DNA of 11,895 bases from Hyphomicrobiales bacterium (GTDB lineage: Bacteria > Pseudomonadota > Alphaproteobacteria > Rhizobiales > Kaistiaceae): positions 1 to 11,895 of the forward strand of contig JAFKJZ010000171.1 of assembly GCA_017305815.1 (NCBI GenBank), written 5' to 3'. Below, piece after piece: positions 1-6,968 of the stretch. Below the pieces are notes generated by a model, which worked only from the letters and a program-made list of their open reading frames with translations, searched no databases and had not been told where the DNA came from. Numbering within the stretch: position 1 is the stretch's first letter; the number at the start of each line of letters is the position of its first letter. The position numbers and the translations under genes were made by a program.

Positions 1-1041
1 GACCGACTTCACCGGTGCTTCCGGGGTCTTCATGTTGCCCCAGAAACGCGGGTCGTCGATGTTGTCCTTGGTGATCGCGGCGCCCGGGATCTTGATGTTC
101 GGACCCCAGTCCTCGATCGTCATGACGCCTTCGAGACCGAGCACGTCATAGGTGCCGGGCTTGATCTCCTGCTTGTTGACGACCTTGTCGGCGAACATGG
201 CGAGCGCCGCCGCCTGGGCGAAGAGCGGCTGCTCGACTTCAACCTGCTGCCAGCCCTTGCGGATCAGGTCGAGGCCGACCGGCGCACCGTTCGACGAGAC
301 GAGCAGGACGTCGCCCGGCTTCTTGCCGGCCGCTTCGAGCGAAGCGACGGCGGCGACCGAGAGATGGGCGGCGTGCACGAAGATCAGGTCGATGTCGGGA
401 TTGGCGAGCAGCTGGTCGGCGACGATCGAACCGGCGTTCGACGCTTCCCACTGCATGGCCGGCTTGGAGATGATGGTGACGTCCGGGAACGCCTTCATCT
501 TCTCCTCGAAGCCCTTCTGGATGTCGAGCGTGTAGGGATCGCCGGGGTCGCCGAGGACCTGCAGCACCTTGCCCTTCACGGCGCCGTTCTTCTCCTTGAG
601 CAGGCGCTCTACTTCGCCGGCCGCGACATGACCGATCTCGACGGTGCCGGCGACCGAGGTCAGGTCGCTCTTGGTCGAGGTGATCTGGCGGTCGAACTGC
701 ATCACGGGGATGCCGGCGGCGCGCGCCGCCTCGATCTGCGGCTTCAGGGCGTTGAAGTCGACGGCGGCGAGCACGATCGCGGCCGGCTTCAGGGCGATGA
801 CGTCGTTCATCTGGCCCTGCTGGACGTCGGTCTTGTTGTCGGCGTTGAGCGCGACCGTCTCGTAGCCGACATCCTTCATGAACTTGGTGATCGCCGTCAC
901 CGAGCCGGTCTGGAATTCGTCCAGCAGCGTCGGCACGAGATAGTAGATCTTGCCCTTGTCCGCGGCCCATGCGGCCGGGGTCAGGAAGGTCGCGGCGCCG
1001 AGCACGACGGCTCCCGCCAGAAGTCCCATAAGTCGCTTCAT
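1..1041 (-). CDS. Sugar ABC transporter periplasmic substrate-binding protein (3' end outside window)
   Basis: Binds a sugar in the periplasm and delivers it to an inner-membrane ABC permease. 347 codons lie in the window and no stop is reached, so only the last few residues are probably missing (family members are about 320-360 aa). Residues 1-26 form a clear Sec signal peptide (MKRL, a hydrophobic Ala/Leu/Gly core, cleavage after AWA). The mature part reads as a type I periplasmic binding fold of the ribose/fructose class (Peripla_BP_4): a [11 protein letters not shown] first strand, a run rich in Q/N near [11 protein letters not shown], the FDRQI motif that ends lobe one, and [16 protein letters not shown] in the hinge region. 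A GAAGGGA ribosome site lies about 9 nt before the ATG. It follows the ABC ATPase by 62 bp and is presumably its partner. The permease is not in the window and may lie further left. The substrate cannot be read; fructose, ribose or a similar sugar is only a family-level guess. Confidence 0.93.
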   Translation of the reverse strand, partial: MKRLMGLLAGAVVLGAATFLTPAAWAADKGKIYYLVPTLLDEFQTGSVTAITKFMKDVGYETVALNADNKTDVQQGQMNDVIALKPAAIVLAAVDFNALKPQIEAARAAGIPVMQFDRQITSTKSDLTSVAGTVEIGHVAAGEVERLLKEKNGAVKGKVLQVLGDPGDPYTLDIQKGFEEKMKAFPDVTIISKPAMQWEASNAGSIVADQLLANPDIDLIFVHAAHLSVAAVASLEAAGKKPGDVLLVSSNGAPVGLDLIRKGWQQVEVEQPLFAQAAALAMFADKVVNKQEIKPGTYDVLGLEGVMTIEDWGPNIKIPGAAITKDNIDDPRFWGNMKTPEAPVKSV

Positions 1042-1103
1042 CTTGCTGTTCCCTTCGTTCTTGTCGTTCAGTCTGGAAGTCCGGATGAGCTGTTGAACCA
1101 GCC

Positions 1104-1907
1104 CTATCCCGCGTGCTGGGCTTGGCCGTTCTCCTGGCCGACAGTCCGCGCGCGGCCGCCCAATGCCTCGCCGGTGATCAGATGCACGATCTCGTCCGGC
1201 GAGGTCTCCTCCCGTCGCACGTCGCCCGCCACCTTGCCCTGCCGGATCACGACCATGCGGTCGGCGACCTGGAAGGCCTGGCTCATGATGTGGGTGATGA
1301 AGACGACGCCGATGCCCTGGTCGGCGATGCGCCGGATCAGTTCGAGGCCGCGCCGCGTCTGCTCGACTCCGAGCGCGGCGAACGGCTCGTCGAGGAGCAC
1401 GAGCTTGCCGCCCCAATGGACGAAGCGGTTCAGCTCGATCGCCTGGCGCTGGCCGCCGGAGAGATGCTCGACATTGGTGCGGAGCGACGGAATCTTGGTG
1501 CCGGCGGCGGCCATCGCCTTGGCGACCACGGCCTCCATTTCCTTTTCCTGCAGCACCGGCACGCCGAAAACCTTCTTCACGATCTCGCGGCCCATGAAGA
1601 AGTTGGCGACGACGTCGACATTCGTGCAGAGCGACAGGTCCTGGTAGACCGTCTCGATGCCCGCCGCCTTGCCGTCGGCCGGCGAGGTGAAATGGCGTTC
1701 GGCGCCGTCATAGACGACCTTGCCGGAGCTCGGCTCCAGGCCGCCCGAGATGATCTTCACCAGCGTCGACTTGCCGGCGCCATTGTCGCCCAGCAGAGCA
1801 ACGACTTCGCCGCGCCCGATCTCGAAAGAGATGTCGCGCAGCGCCTGGATCGCGCCGAAGCTTTTGGAAATGTTCTCGAGCCGCAGGAGCGGGGCTTCGG
1901 TGGTCAT
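1104..1907 (-). CDS. Sugar ABC transporter ATP-binding protein, single nucleotide-binding domain
   Basis: Hydrolyses ATP to drive sugar import at the inner membrane. It has 267 residues with a complete set of ABC motifs: Walker [10 protein letters not shown] at 40-48, Q-loop Gln89, signature LSGGQ at 149-153, Walker B KLVLLDEP at 168-175 and switch His206 in FITHIM. It carries one ABC domain, like FrcA of rhizobial fructose transporters, rather than the two fused domains (about 500 aa) of RbsA/XylG, so the transporter should use it as a homodimer. The reading frame stays open far upstream inside the ROK gene. The ATG at 1907 is chosen because an AAGGAGGT site sits 6 nt before it and the [18 protein letters not shown] start is typical of the family. 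Its ATG overlaps the ROK stop (ATGA), so the two are probably translationally coupled. The C-terminal tail after about residue 246 is polar and looks non-conserved. Confidence 0.94.
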   Translation of the reverse strand: MTTEAPLLRLENISKSFGAIQALRDISFEIGRGEVVALLGDNGAGKSTLVKIISGGLEPSSGKVVYDGAERHFTSPADGKAAGIETVYQDLSLCTNVDVVANFFMGREIVKKVFGVPVLQEKEMEAVVAKAMAAAGTKIPSLRTNVEHLSGGQRQAIELNRFVHWGGKLVLLDEPFAALGVEQTRRGLELIRRIADQGIGVVFITHIMSQAFQVADRMVVIRQGKVAGDVRREETSPDEIVHLITGEALGGRARTVGQENGQAQHAG

Positions 1908-3136
1908 GCAGCTACCTCCTTCTTGGTCGGGCCGGCCATGATCGGATCGCGCTCGGCCCGCTCCTCCTCGCCGGCGAAGAGGAGGCCAAATCGGGGCGAC
2001 AGCACGCCGGAGATCGCCAGCGCGGCGGCGCCGCGCATGACGGCGTCCTTGCCCTCGGTCGAGAGCAGCAGCCGCGGCGACGTTCGCCCGCTGCGTTCGG
2101 CGACGGAATGCATCAGCGGCTCGGTCGCGGCGAACAGCCGGCGCAGCAGTGCCTCGGAGACGAAGCCCGAGATGACGATGCCTTCCGGATCGAACAGGTT
2201 CTCGATCGTGGCGATCGCCCGCCGCAGCACGGGGGCGGTCTCGACGATCCAAGCCTCGACGACCTCTGGATGATCTTCCAGCGCCGTCTCGACGCGTGCG
2301 GTCGGGCCGACGGCCTTGAGGCGGCGGTCGAGCGCCTCCTGCGACACGTAGCGCTCGAGGCAACCGCGATTGCCGCAGGGGCAGAGGTCGCCGTCCGGCA
2401 CGAGCGGGATATGGCCGATCTCGCCGGCATTGCCATGCGCGCCAAGCAGCACGCTGCCGCCATGCACCATGGCGCCGCCGAAGCCGACGCCGACATAGAG
2501 ATAGTAGAAGGAACTGAGGCCCCGCCCCTTGCCATAGAGGCGCTCGCCCAGCGCCGCGGCGCTCGGCTCGGTGCCGACGAAGGTCGGAAGCCCGGTCATC
2601 GCGGTGAGGCGGGCGCCGACATCGACGCCCTTCCAGCCCTCGAGCGTCGTCGGACCAACGAAGCTCATGGATTCGACGTCGTTCGGCCCCGGCATGGCGA
2701 CGCCGATGCCAAGCATCCGCCCCTCGGGCCTGAGCGCCCGCATCTCCGCGATCAGGATCTCGAAGATCTCGAAGGACCGCTCCGGGGTTACGGGCGCGAG
2801 CGCGTGATAGCGGCTGCCGATGATGTCGCCGGCCAGATTGACCAGCGCCGCGCCGATGCCGACCGGCGTCACGTGCAGACCGATGGCGAAGCCGCCGTCC
2901 GGGTTGAGCATCAGGCTGGTGCGCGGCAGCCCCCTGCCCTTCGGCGCCTCGCGGGCGCCCATGACGAAGCCCTGCAGTTCCAGTTCGCGGATGATGGTGG
3001 AAACGGTCTGGACGGTGAGGCCGACCTGGCGGGCGATGTCGCCACGGGCAATGGGCGCCTCCAGCCGGATCGTCTCGAGCACGATCCGCCGGTTATAGGG
3101 CCGCCCAAACTCCTGGTTCGTACCGCGCAGGGCCAT
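1904..3136 (-). CDS. ROK-family transcriptional regulator
   Basis: Predicted sugar-responsive DNA-binding regulator (410 aa) of the transporter operon that it heads. Residues 10-58 form a MarR-like winged helix-turn-helix (RGDIARQVGLTVQTVSTIIREL). The rest is a ROK sugar-kinase-like domain with the zinc motif intact: GH at 241-242 followed by C252, C254 and C259 in LCPCGNRGCLERY. The kinase catalytic motif NDAN is replaced by TEPS (about 189-192), so the catalytic Asp is gone, and the DIGGT-type phosphate loop is not seen. It should therefore sense, not phosphorylate, its sugar (inference). A GTG at 3142 is also in frame, but the GGGAG site lies 5 nt before the ATG at 3136 and would overlap the GTG, so ATG is preferred. 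The 3' end overlaps the ABC ATPase by 4 bp. The promoter lies just upstream, so autoregulation is likely. Confidence 0.93.
   Translation of the reverse strand: MALRGTNQEFGRPYNRRIVLETIRLEAPIARGDIARQVGLTVQTVSTIIRELELQGFVMGAREAPKGRGLPRTSLMLNPDGGFAIGLHVTPVGIGAALVNLAGDIIGSRYHALAPVTPERSFEIFEILIAEMRALRPEGRMLGIGVAMPGPNDVESMSFVGPTTLEGWKGVDVGARLTAMTGLPTFVGTEPSAAALGERLYGKGRGLSSFYYLYVGVGFGGAMVHGGSVLLGAHGNAGEIGHIPLVPDGDLCPCGNRGCLERYVSQEALDRRLKAVGPTARVETALEDHPEVVEAWIVETAPVLRRAIATIENLFDPEGIVISGFVSEALLRRLFAATEPLMHSVAERSGRTSPRLLLSTEGKDAVMRGAAALAISGVLSPRFGLLFAGEEERAERDPIMAGPTKKEVAA
1914..1921 (-). promoter_or_regulatory. Ribosome binding site of the ABC ATPase gene
   Basis: AAGGAGGT on the minus strand, 6 nt before the ATG at 1907 and inside the last codons of the ROK gene. 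It is the strongest Shine-Dalgarno site in the window. It decides the start within a longer open frame and gives the ATPase initiation of its own in addition to the ATGA overlap. Confidence 0.85.
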
Positions 3137-3159
3137 CGTCACTCCCGTCCGATACCCCT

Positions 3160-3187
3160 ACGTTAGACGGGCGATTTATTAAGTCAA
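3160..3187 (-). promoter_or_regulatory. Predicted sigma70-type promoter of the ROK-ABC operon
   Basis: Minus strand -35 TTGACT (3182-3187), 16-bp spacer, -10 TAACGT (3160-3165). This would give a 5' leader of under 20 nt that contains the GGGAG ribosome site. The -35 is good and the -10 is mediocre. The spacer and flank are AT-rich in an otherwise GC-rich region, as expected for a promoter. Confidence 0.5.
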
Positions 3188-3488
3188 ATGGATTTCTAGA
3201 TTAGGGAAACGCACCGGCGACAGCCGCCCCGGATCGGTGCGCAAGCGGCGCACAAGTCATGGAAAAGCCTGTGGAAGGGCTGTGGGACGCCTGGGCTCCG
3301 GTTGTGGACAAGCCGCGTCGGAAGCTGTGGGCAAGCCTATAAAGAGGCAGTTGAAAAGCACGGCAAAGGCCTGTGGAAGGCCTGGGGGCGAACGGTGCGT
3401 TCGCTGTGGATGGCGGTGGCCGGCGGCGCGGCATCCAGCCCGGCGCGGCGGCTGGCGCCGCGCCGGGAATTCGTTGGAAGCGGCCCGC
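3188..3488. other. Gene-free stretch with a TGTGG repeat cluster
   Basis: No convincing complete gene lies between the ROK promoter and the DUF3830 stop. The stretch holds a 6-bp dyad GTGCGC/GCGCAC (3237-3253), then six YTGTGG motifs starting at 3269, 3280, 3302, 3325, 3371 and 3404, whose spacings (11, 22, 23, 46, 33) are close to multiples of 11. Two segments, 3262-3295 and 3353-3386, match at 26 of 34 bases without gaps. A 27-codon open frame (3259-3342) and a longer frame starting at TTG 3302 carry these repeats in different phases. Neither has a ribosome site, so neither is called a gene. The remainder, from about 3415 on, is plain GC-rich sequence. See findings. Confidence 0.6.
3269..3409. 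repeat. Cluster of six diverged TGTGG repeats
   Basis: Six YTGTGG copies fall within 141 bp, at spacings near multiples of 11 bp. The copy at 3303-3311 (TGTGGACAA, reverse TTGTCCACA) differs from the E. coli DnaA box consensus TTATCCACA at one base. Those at 3325 and 3404 differ at two, and the others at three or four. Whether this is a protein-binding array or a decayed coding repeat cannot be settled by eye. Confidence 0.55.
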
Positions 3489-3905
3489 TTATTCGGCCAG
3501 TTCGAAGACGATGTCCTGCGCACCCTTCCAGAGGGTGAGCTTGCCGAGCGCGACGAGGTTCTCGCGGCCTTCGGTGATCGTCAGGAAATGGTTGCCGGCG
3601 AGCTGGCCGACCTTCGACGAGAAGTCGACGCCGCCATAGGCGAGCAGGATCTCGGTCTCGCTGATGCCGCCGGGATAGAGGATGAACTCGCCCGGAGCCG
3701 GGTGGCTGGTGTGGTTCTCGTAGCCGAGGCCGAGGTCGAGATCGCCAAGCGGGATCCAGCAGCCCTCGCCGCTCCAGCGGACATGGATGATCTTCTCGCG
3801 GTAGGGCAACAGCGACTTGAAGACGGCCGTCGTCTTCGGCGCGAGTTCTTCCTCGAGCTTGCCGTAGAAGGTGAACGGGCCGGCGGTGATTTTCAGCTTG
3901 GTCAT
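3489..3905 (-). CDS. DUF3830 family protein
   Basis: 138 residues matching the DUF3830 pattern along most of their length: a LAPKTTAVF start-region motif (21-29), HVRWSGEGCWIPLGDLDLG (41-59), GYEN then PAPGEFILYPGGISETEILLAYG (61-91), and KVGQLAGNHFLTI (98-110). The family is thought to have a cyclophilin-like fold, but no biochemical role is established as far as I know. No signal peptide or membrane segment is seen, so it is probably cytoplasmic. The frame is open upstream to 3992. The ATG at 3905 is chosen because homology begins at KLKITAGPF, and the added residues would be Arg-rich and unlike the family. No strong ribosome site is present at either start. It is divergent from the DUF992 gene and has no operon partner. 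Relatives often sit in catabolic or transport loci, which fits the setting but says nothing definite. Confidence 0.9.
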   Translation of the reverse strand: MTKLKITAGPFTFYGKLEEELAPKTTAVFKSLLPYREKIIHVRWSGEGCWIPLGDLDLGLGYENHTSHPAPGEFILYPGGISETEILLAYGGVDFSSKVGQLAGNHFLTITEGRENLVALGKLTLWKGAQDIVFELAE

Positions 3906-4007
3906 TCGATCGCGTCTTTCTCGCTTCGCGCAGATTCTGTTCGTCGGCGGTCGCCGTTTCATCACAGTGACTTGATGGTCCGCCGCCCGCAACCGGTCCG
4001 GAAGACG

Positions 4008-4032
4008 GGAACGATGGCCGCGACCCGCCGTT
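4008..4032 (+). promoter_or_regulatory. Predicted EcfG (general stress response) promoter
   Basis: GGAAC at 4008-4012, a 16-bp spacer, then CGTT at 4029-4032, an exact match to the alphaproteobacterial EcfG consensus GGAAC-N16/17-CGTT. Transcription would begin about 4040, leaving a leader of roughly 25 nt before the DUF992 ATG at 4065, with GAGG as ribosome site. Confidence 0.6.
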
Positions 4033-4064
4033 TCCCCTGACTGTCACCTAGCACGAGGTTTGAC

Positions 4065-4532
4065 ATGTCCGCTTCCCTGAAAATCGTCATAGCAGCTTCA
4101 ACGCTAGCCGCCATCTCGACGCTCGGAGCCGGCACAGCCACCGCCGCGACCCGCACCGGCACCCTCGTCTGCCGGGTAGCGCCCGGCATGGGCTTCATCG
4201 TGGGATCCAGCAAGAGGCTCGATTGCACCTACAACTCCAAGCGCGGCGCGGAGTATTACAGCGGCAAGATCAACAGGATCGGTCTCGACGTCGGCGTCAC
4301 GACCGGAGGGCAGATCGTCTGGGCGGTGCTCGAGCCGTCCAGGCGGCACGGCGATCTCGCCGGGACCTACGCGGGCGCCACGGCGGAAGCTACGGCCGGC
4401 GTCGGGCTCGGCGCCAATGTGCTGGTCGGCGGCGGCAATGGCATCTCGCTGCAACCGCTCTCGGTTTCCGGACAGAAGGGGCTCGACCTCGCGGCCGGCA
4501 TCGGTTCGGTAACGCTGAGCCGCACCCGCTAG
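4065..4532 (+). CDS. DUF992 family secreted protein
   Basis: 155 residues. Residues 1-27 are a Sec signal peptide (short basic start, Ala/Leu/Ile core, cleavage near ATA|AT). The mature part matches the DUF992 pattern: GTLVCRVAPGMGFIVGSSKRLDC, a YYSGKINRIGLDVGVTTGGQIVWAVL core, then GDLAGTYAGATAEATAGVGLGANVLVGG and LQPLSVSGQKGLDLAAGI. The two mature cysteines, C36 and C54, may form a disulfide in the periplasm. The family is widespread in Hyphomicrobiales and has no known function. The ATG at 4065 is preceded by GAGG about 8 nt upstream, and the start fits the signal peptide. An EcfG-type promoter lies just upstream, so it may be a stress-induced envelope protein (inference). It is monocistronic; the next gene starts 147 bp later. 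Confidence 0.93.
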   Translation: MSASLKIVIAASTLAAISTLGAGTATAATRTGTLVCRVAPGMGFIVGSSKRLDCTYNSKRGAEYYSGKINRIGLDVGVTTGGQIVWAVLEPSRRHGDLAGTYAGATAEATAGVGLGANVLVGGGNGISLQPLSVSGQKGLDLAAGIGSVTLSRTR

Positions 4533-4575
4533 CGCGACATCCTCACCCTAGCCAACCCGCATCATTTAGGGGATG

Positions 4576-4638
4576 GTCAACACAATTGTCATAAGCTGGG
4601 AACGCTGCTGCTTTGGGATGGGTCAACAAAGTGGTCAT
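4576..4638. repeat. Duplicated 17-bp motif upstream of the diguanylate cyclase gene
   Basis: GTCAACACAATTGTCAT at 4576-4592 and GTCAACAAAGTGGTCAT at 4622-4638 agree at 14 of 17 positions and lie 46 bp apart. Each unit is itself GTCA-N8-GTCA. Both are preceded by GGATG. They occupy the gap before the gene at 4680, a position expected for operator sites. The second copy lies inside a GGGATG/CATCCC dyad (4615-4641). Confidence 0.6.
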
Positions 4639-4679
4639 CCCAGGCTTTGGCCCCTCCCCGAAACGTGCGGGTTGGACCT

Positions 4680-6158
4680 ATGCAGAGTGAGCCGAACACC
4701 GACAGCAAGATGTTCGACATCGCGCCGGTTTCGCTATGGGAAGAAGACTATAGCGGCCTGAAGGCGCTTTTCGACGAGTGGCGGCAGGCGGGGATCACGG
4801 ATCTCGGCGCTTATCTGCGCGCCGACCTGTCGCGCGTGAAGAGCTGCTCAAGCCGCCTGCGCGTACTCAAGGTCAACCGCAAGACGCTTTCCCTGCTAGA
4901 GGCGGACAGCCTCGAAGAGCTGGTCGCCAATCTCGGCAAGGTCTTTCGCGACGACATGCTCCACGCCCATGTCGACGAACTGGTCCAGCTCTGGAACGGG
5001 GACACCGAATTCACCAGCCATACCGTCAACTACACGCTGAACGGCAAGCGCCTCGACATCCAGCTGAAGGGCACCATCGTGCCCGGCTACGAAGCCGGCT
5101 GGGAGCGCGTGCTGGTGGCGATCGAGGACGTGACGGAGCGCGAGACGGCGCGCCGCGGCCTCGCCTCGAGCGAGCAATATGCCCGCGGCCTGTTCCACCA
5201 CTCGCCCGTTTCGCTCTGGGTCGAGGACTTCTCCAGCGTCAAGCGGCTGATCGATGAGATCCGGCTGAAGGGAATCATCGACTTCCGCGTCTTCACCGAC
5301 GTGCATCCCGAGTTCGTCACCCGCTGCATGAGTGAGATTCGCGTCATCGACGTCAACCGGCACACGCTGCAGCTTTTCGGCGCCGACGACATCGAGATGC
5401 TGCTGCTGCGCCTTGGCGACATCTTCCGCGACGGCATGAACCGGCCCTTCCGCGAGCAGTTGGTCGATCTCTGGGACGGCAAGCTGTTCCAGCAGCGCGA
5501 GGTCGTGAACTACGCCATCGACGGCAGGGAACTGCATCTGCACATGCAGTTCTCGGTCCTGCCAGGCCACGAGCGCGACTGGTCGCTGGTCCAGGTGGCG
5601 CTGACCGACATCACCGCGCGCAAGGCGGCCGAGGCCTATCTCGAATTCCTTGGCAAGCACGACGTCCTGACCAAGCTCTACAACCGCTCCTTCTTCGTCG
5701 ACGAGCTGAACCGCCTGCGCCGCAACGGCCCGGCGCCGATCTCGATCATCATCATCGACCTGAACGGGCTGAAGGCCGCCAATGACCAGTGGGGCCACGC
5801 CGCCGGCGACGAACTGCTGCGCCGGGCCGGCGAGGTGCTGGGCAAGCTGGTGAGCGCGCCCGCCCATGCCGCGCGCATCGGCGGCGACGAATTCGCCGTG
5901 CTGCTGCCGGGCACCGACGAGGCCGGCGCCGAGCAGACGATCGAGGACATTCGCCGCCTGGTCGATCTCAACAACCAGTACTATTCCGCCACCAATCTGA
6001 GCCTGTCGATCGGCGCGGCGACGAGCACGCCGGGCGAAATACTGGAAGACGTGGTGAAGCGCGCCGACGCGCGCATGTACCAGGAAAAGCACCGCTATTA
6101 CGGGCTGACGCCGCTGGAGAGCCGCCGGGAGGCGGCGCGCGCCGACGCCGACGTCTAG
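4680..6158 (+). CDS. Diguanylate cyclase with two tandem PAS-like domains (GGDEF)
   Basis: Predicted to make cyclic di-GMP from two GTP. It has 492 residues and no membrane segment or signal peptide, so it is probably cytoplasmic. Two homologous PAS-like sensor domains span about 11-155 and 171-314 with a 160-residue offset (APVSLWEEDYSGLKALFDE at 15-33 matches SPVSLWVEDFSSVKRLIDE at 175-193). Each ends in the usual DVTER/DITAR segment. The GGDEF domain follows (about 325-475): HDVLTKLYNRSFF, substrate site DLNGLKAANDQWGHAAGDE, and active site RIGGDEFAVLLP with GGDEF at 401-405. The allosteric I-site RxxD is replaced by SAPA (392-395), so product feedback through that site is unlikely. No EAL domain follows. 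The ATG at 4680 has only a weak GGA ribosome site; an in-frame TTG at 4647 and an ATG at 4710 are alternatives. The upstream motif pair may control it. Confidence 0.93.
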   Translation: MQSEPNTDSKMFDIAPVSLWEEDYSGLKALFDEWRQAGITDLGAYLRADLSRVKSCSSRLRVLKVNRKTLSLLEADSLEELVANLGKVFRDDMLHAHVDELVQLWNGDTEFTSHTVNYTLNGKRLDIQLKGTIVPGYEAGWERVLVAIEDVTERETARRGLASSEQYARGLFHHSPVSLWVEDFSSVKRLIDEIRLKGIIDFRVFTDVHPEFVTRCMSEIRVIDVNRHTLQLFGADDIEMLLLRLGDIFRDGMNRPFREQLVDLWDGKLFQQREVVNYAIDGRELHLHMQFSVLPGHERDWSLVQVALTDITARKAAEAYLEFLGKHDVLTKLYNRSFFVDELNRLRRNGPAPISIIIIDLNGLKAANDQWGHAAGDELLRRAGEVLGKLVSAPAHAARIGGDEFAVLLPGTDEAGAEQTIEDIRRLVDLNNQYYSATNLSLSIGAATSTPGEILEDVVKRADARMYQEKHRYYGLTPLESRREAARADADV

Positions 6159-6345
6159 CTCCGAGCGGCATCCAGCAGGCGCACTGGAAGAAAGAAGCGC
6201 CTTCCGGTTGTGAAAAACCGCCGCAGGATGATCCTGGTCATCGCGGGGAAACCTTCTGTGCCTATACGATCACGGCAACGGATTGCGCGCCGATTCCCCG
6301 TGGGCGGCGCAGCGTCCGGATGACCGTGCATATCGAGGAAGCGAG

Positions 6346-6966
6346 ATGACCCAGACGAGCCAAGACACGACCGGCGAAAACTTCGGCTATCAGGAGCGCG
6401 AGGCCGTCGCGGTCTTCGACAGCGAAGCCGCCCTCAACGCCGCCGTCGACGCGCTGATGCAGTTTGGCGTCCGCCAGGCGGATCTGAGCGTGCTGGCGCC
6501 GAGCGACAAGATCTCCGCTCCGGCCAGCGCCCTCGAAGACAAGGAAGACGCGCCGCGCGCCGCCTTCGTGACCAGCGATTCGCGCGTCGAAGGCGCGGCG
6601 GCGCTGACCGGCGGCCCGGCGTTGATCACCGGCCTCGGCGCGGCGCTCGTCGCCGGCACGGTCGGCGTCGCGATGATCCCGGCGCTGGCGGTGACGATCG
6701 GCGGCACGCTCGCCACCGGCTCGGCCGGCTTCCTGCTGTCGCGGCTGTTCGGCCGCAAGCATGCCGACGCGATCCACGAGCAGCTGAAGAATGGCGGCCT
6801 GCTCCTCTGGGTGCATGCTCCCGAGGCCAAGGACGACGAGCGCATCCTCGCCATCCTGCGCAACAATGGCGGCCGTGACGCTCATGTGCATGTCGTGCAT
6901 CGCCGCTGGGGCACGGACGACGTGCCGTTCGAAAACGCCCAGCCCGACCCGCTGCTCAAGCTCTGA
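6346..6966 (+). CDS. Glycine-rich YflT-like stress-type protein, possibly membrane associated
   Basis: 206 residues. The N-terminal part (about 16-52, REAVAVFDSEAALNAAVDALMQFGVRQADLSVLAP) resembles the ferredoxin-like domain of YflT/general stress protein 17M relatives, which often precedes a glycine-rich hydrophobic middle. Here that middle is residues 86-134, two candidate membrane or glycine-zipper helices rich in Gly, Ala, Val and Ile. The C-terminal part (about 137-187, HADAIHEQLKNGGLLLWVHAPEAKDDERILAILRNNG) looks like a second small alpha/beta domain. The function is unknown; a stress-related role is inferred only from the resemblance. The ATG at 6346 is preferred to an in-frame ATG at 6283 because GAGGAAGCGAG directly precedes it. 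It stands alone, 187 bp after the diguanylate cyclase and convergent with the SDR gene. No EcfG-type promoter with a proper CGTT was found upstream. Confidence 0.82.
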   Translation: MTQTSQDTTGENFGYQEREAVAVFDSEAALNAAVDALMQFGVRQADLSVLAPSDKISAPASALEDKEDAPRAAFVTSDSRVEGAAALTGGPALITGLGAALVAGTVGVAMIPALAVTIGGTLATGSAGFLLSRLFGRKHADAIHEQLKNGGLLLWVHAPEAKDDERILAILRNNGGRDAHVHVVHRRWGTDDVPFENAQPDPLLKL

Positions 6967-6968
6967 TA

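Noticed and set aside
364..1647. Plus-strand open frame across the binding-protein and ABC ATPase genes
   Set aside because: It spans parts of two clear minus-strand genes and their gap, and has no domain.
1908..2363. N-terminal extension of the ABC ATPase to a 419-residue protein
   Set aside because: The extra part is Arg-rich, overlaps the ROK gene in another frame, and the AAGGAGGT site and family start mark the ATG at 1907.
3171..3409. Chromosomal replication origin
   Set aside because: Only one box is within one base of the DnaA consensus, the AT-rich patch is explained by the ROK promoter, and none of the usual alphaproteobacterial origin neighbours (for example hemE) is here. Kept only as one reading of the repeat cluster.
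4599..4625. A second EcfG promoter (GGAAC near 4599)
   Set aside because: No CGTT follows at 16 or 17 bp.
4573..4761. Small plus-strand open frame of 62 codons before and into the diguanylate cyclase
   Set aside because: No ribosome site, it overlaps the real gene in another frame, and its start is part of the repeated GTCA motif.
4896..6092. Minus-strand open frame opposite the diguanylate cyclase
   Set aside because: Antisense shadow; the plus strand has two PAS-like domains and an intact GGDEF.
6236..6275. Stress promoter upstream of the YflT-like gene (GGAAAC and TATACG)
   Set aside because: GGAAAC is not GGAAC and no CGTT lies at the proper distance; TATACG has no acceptable -35.
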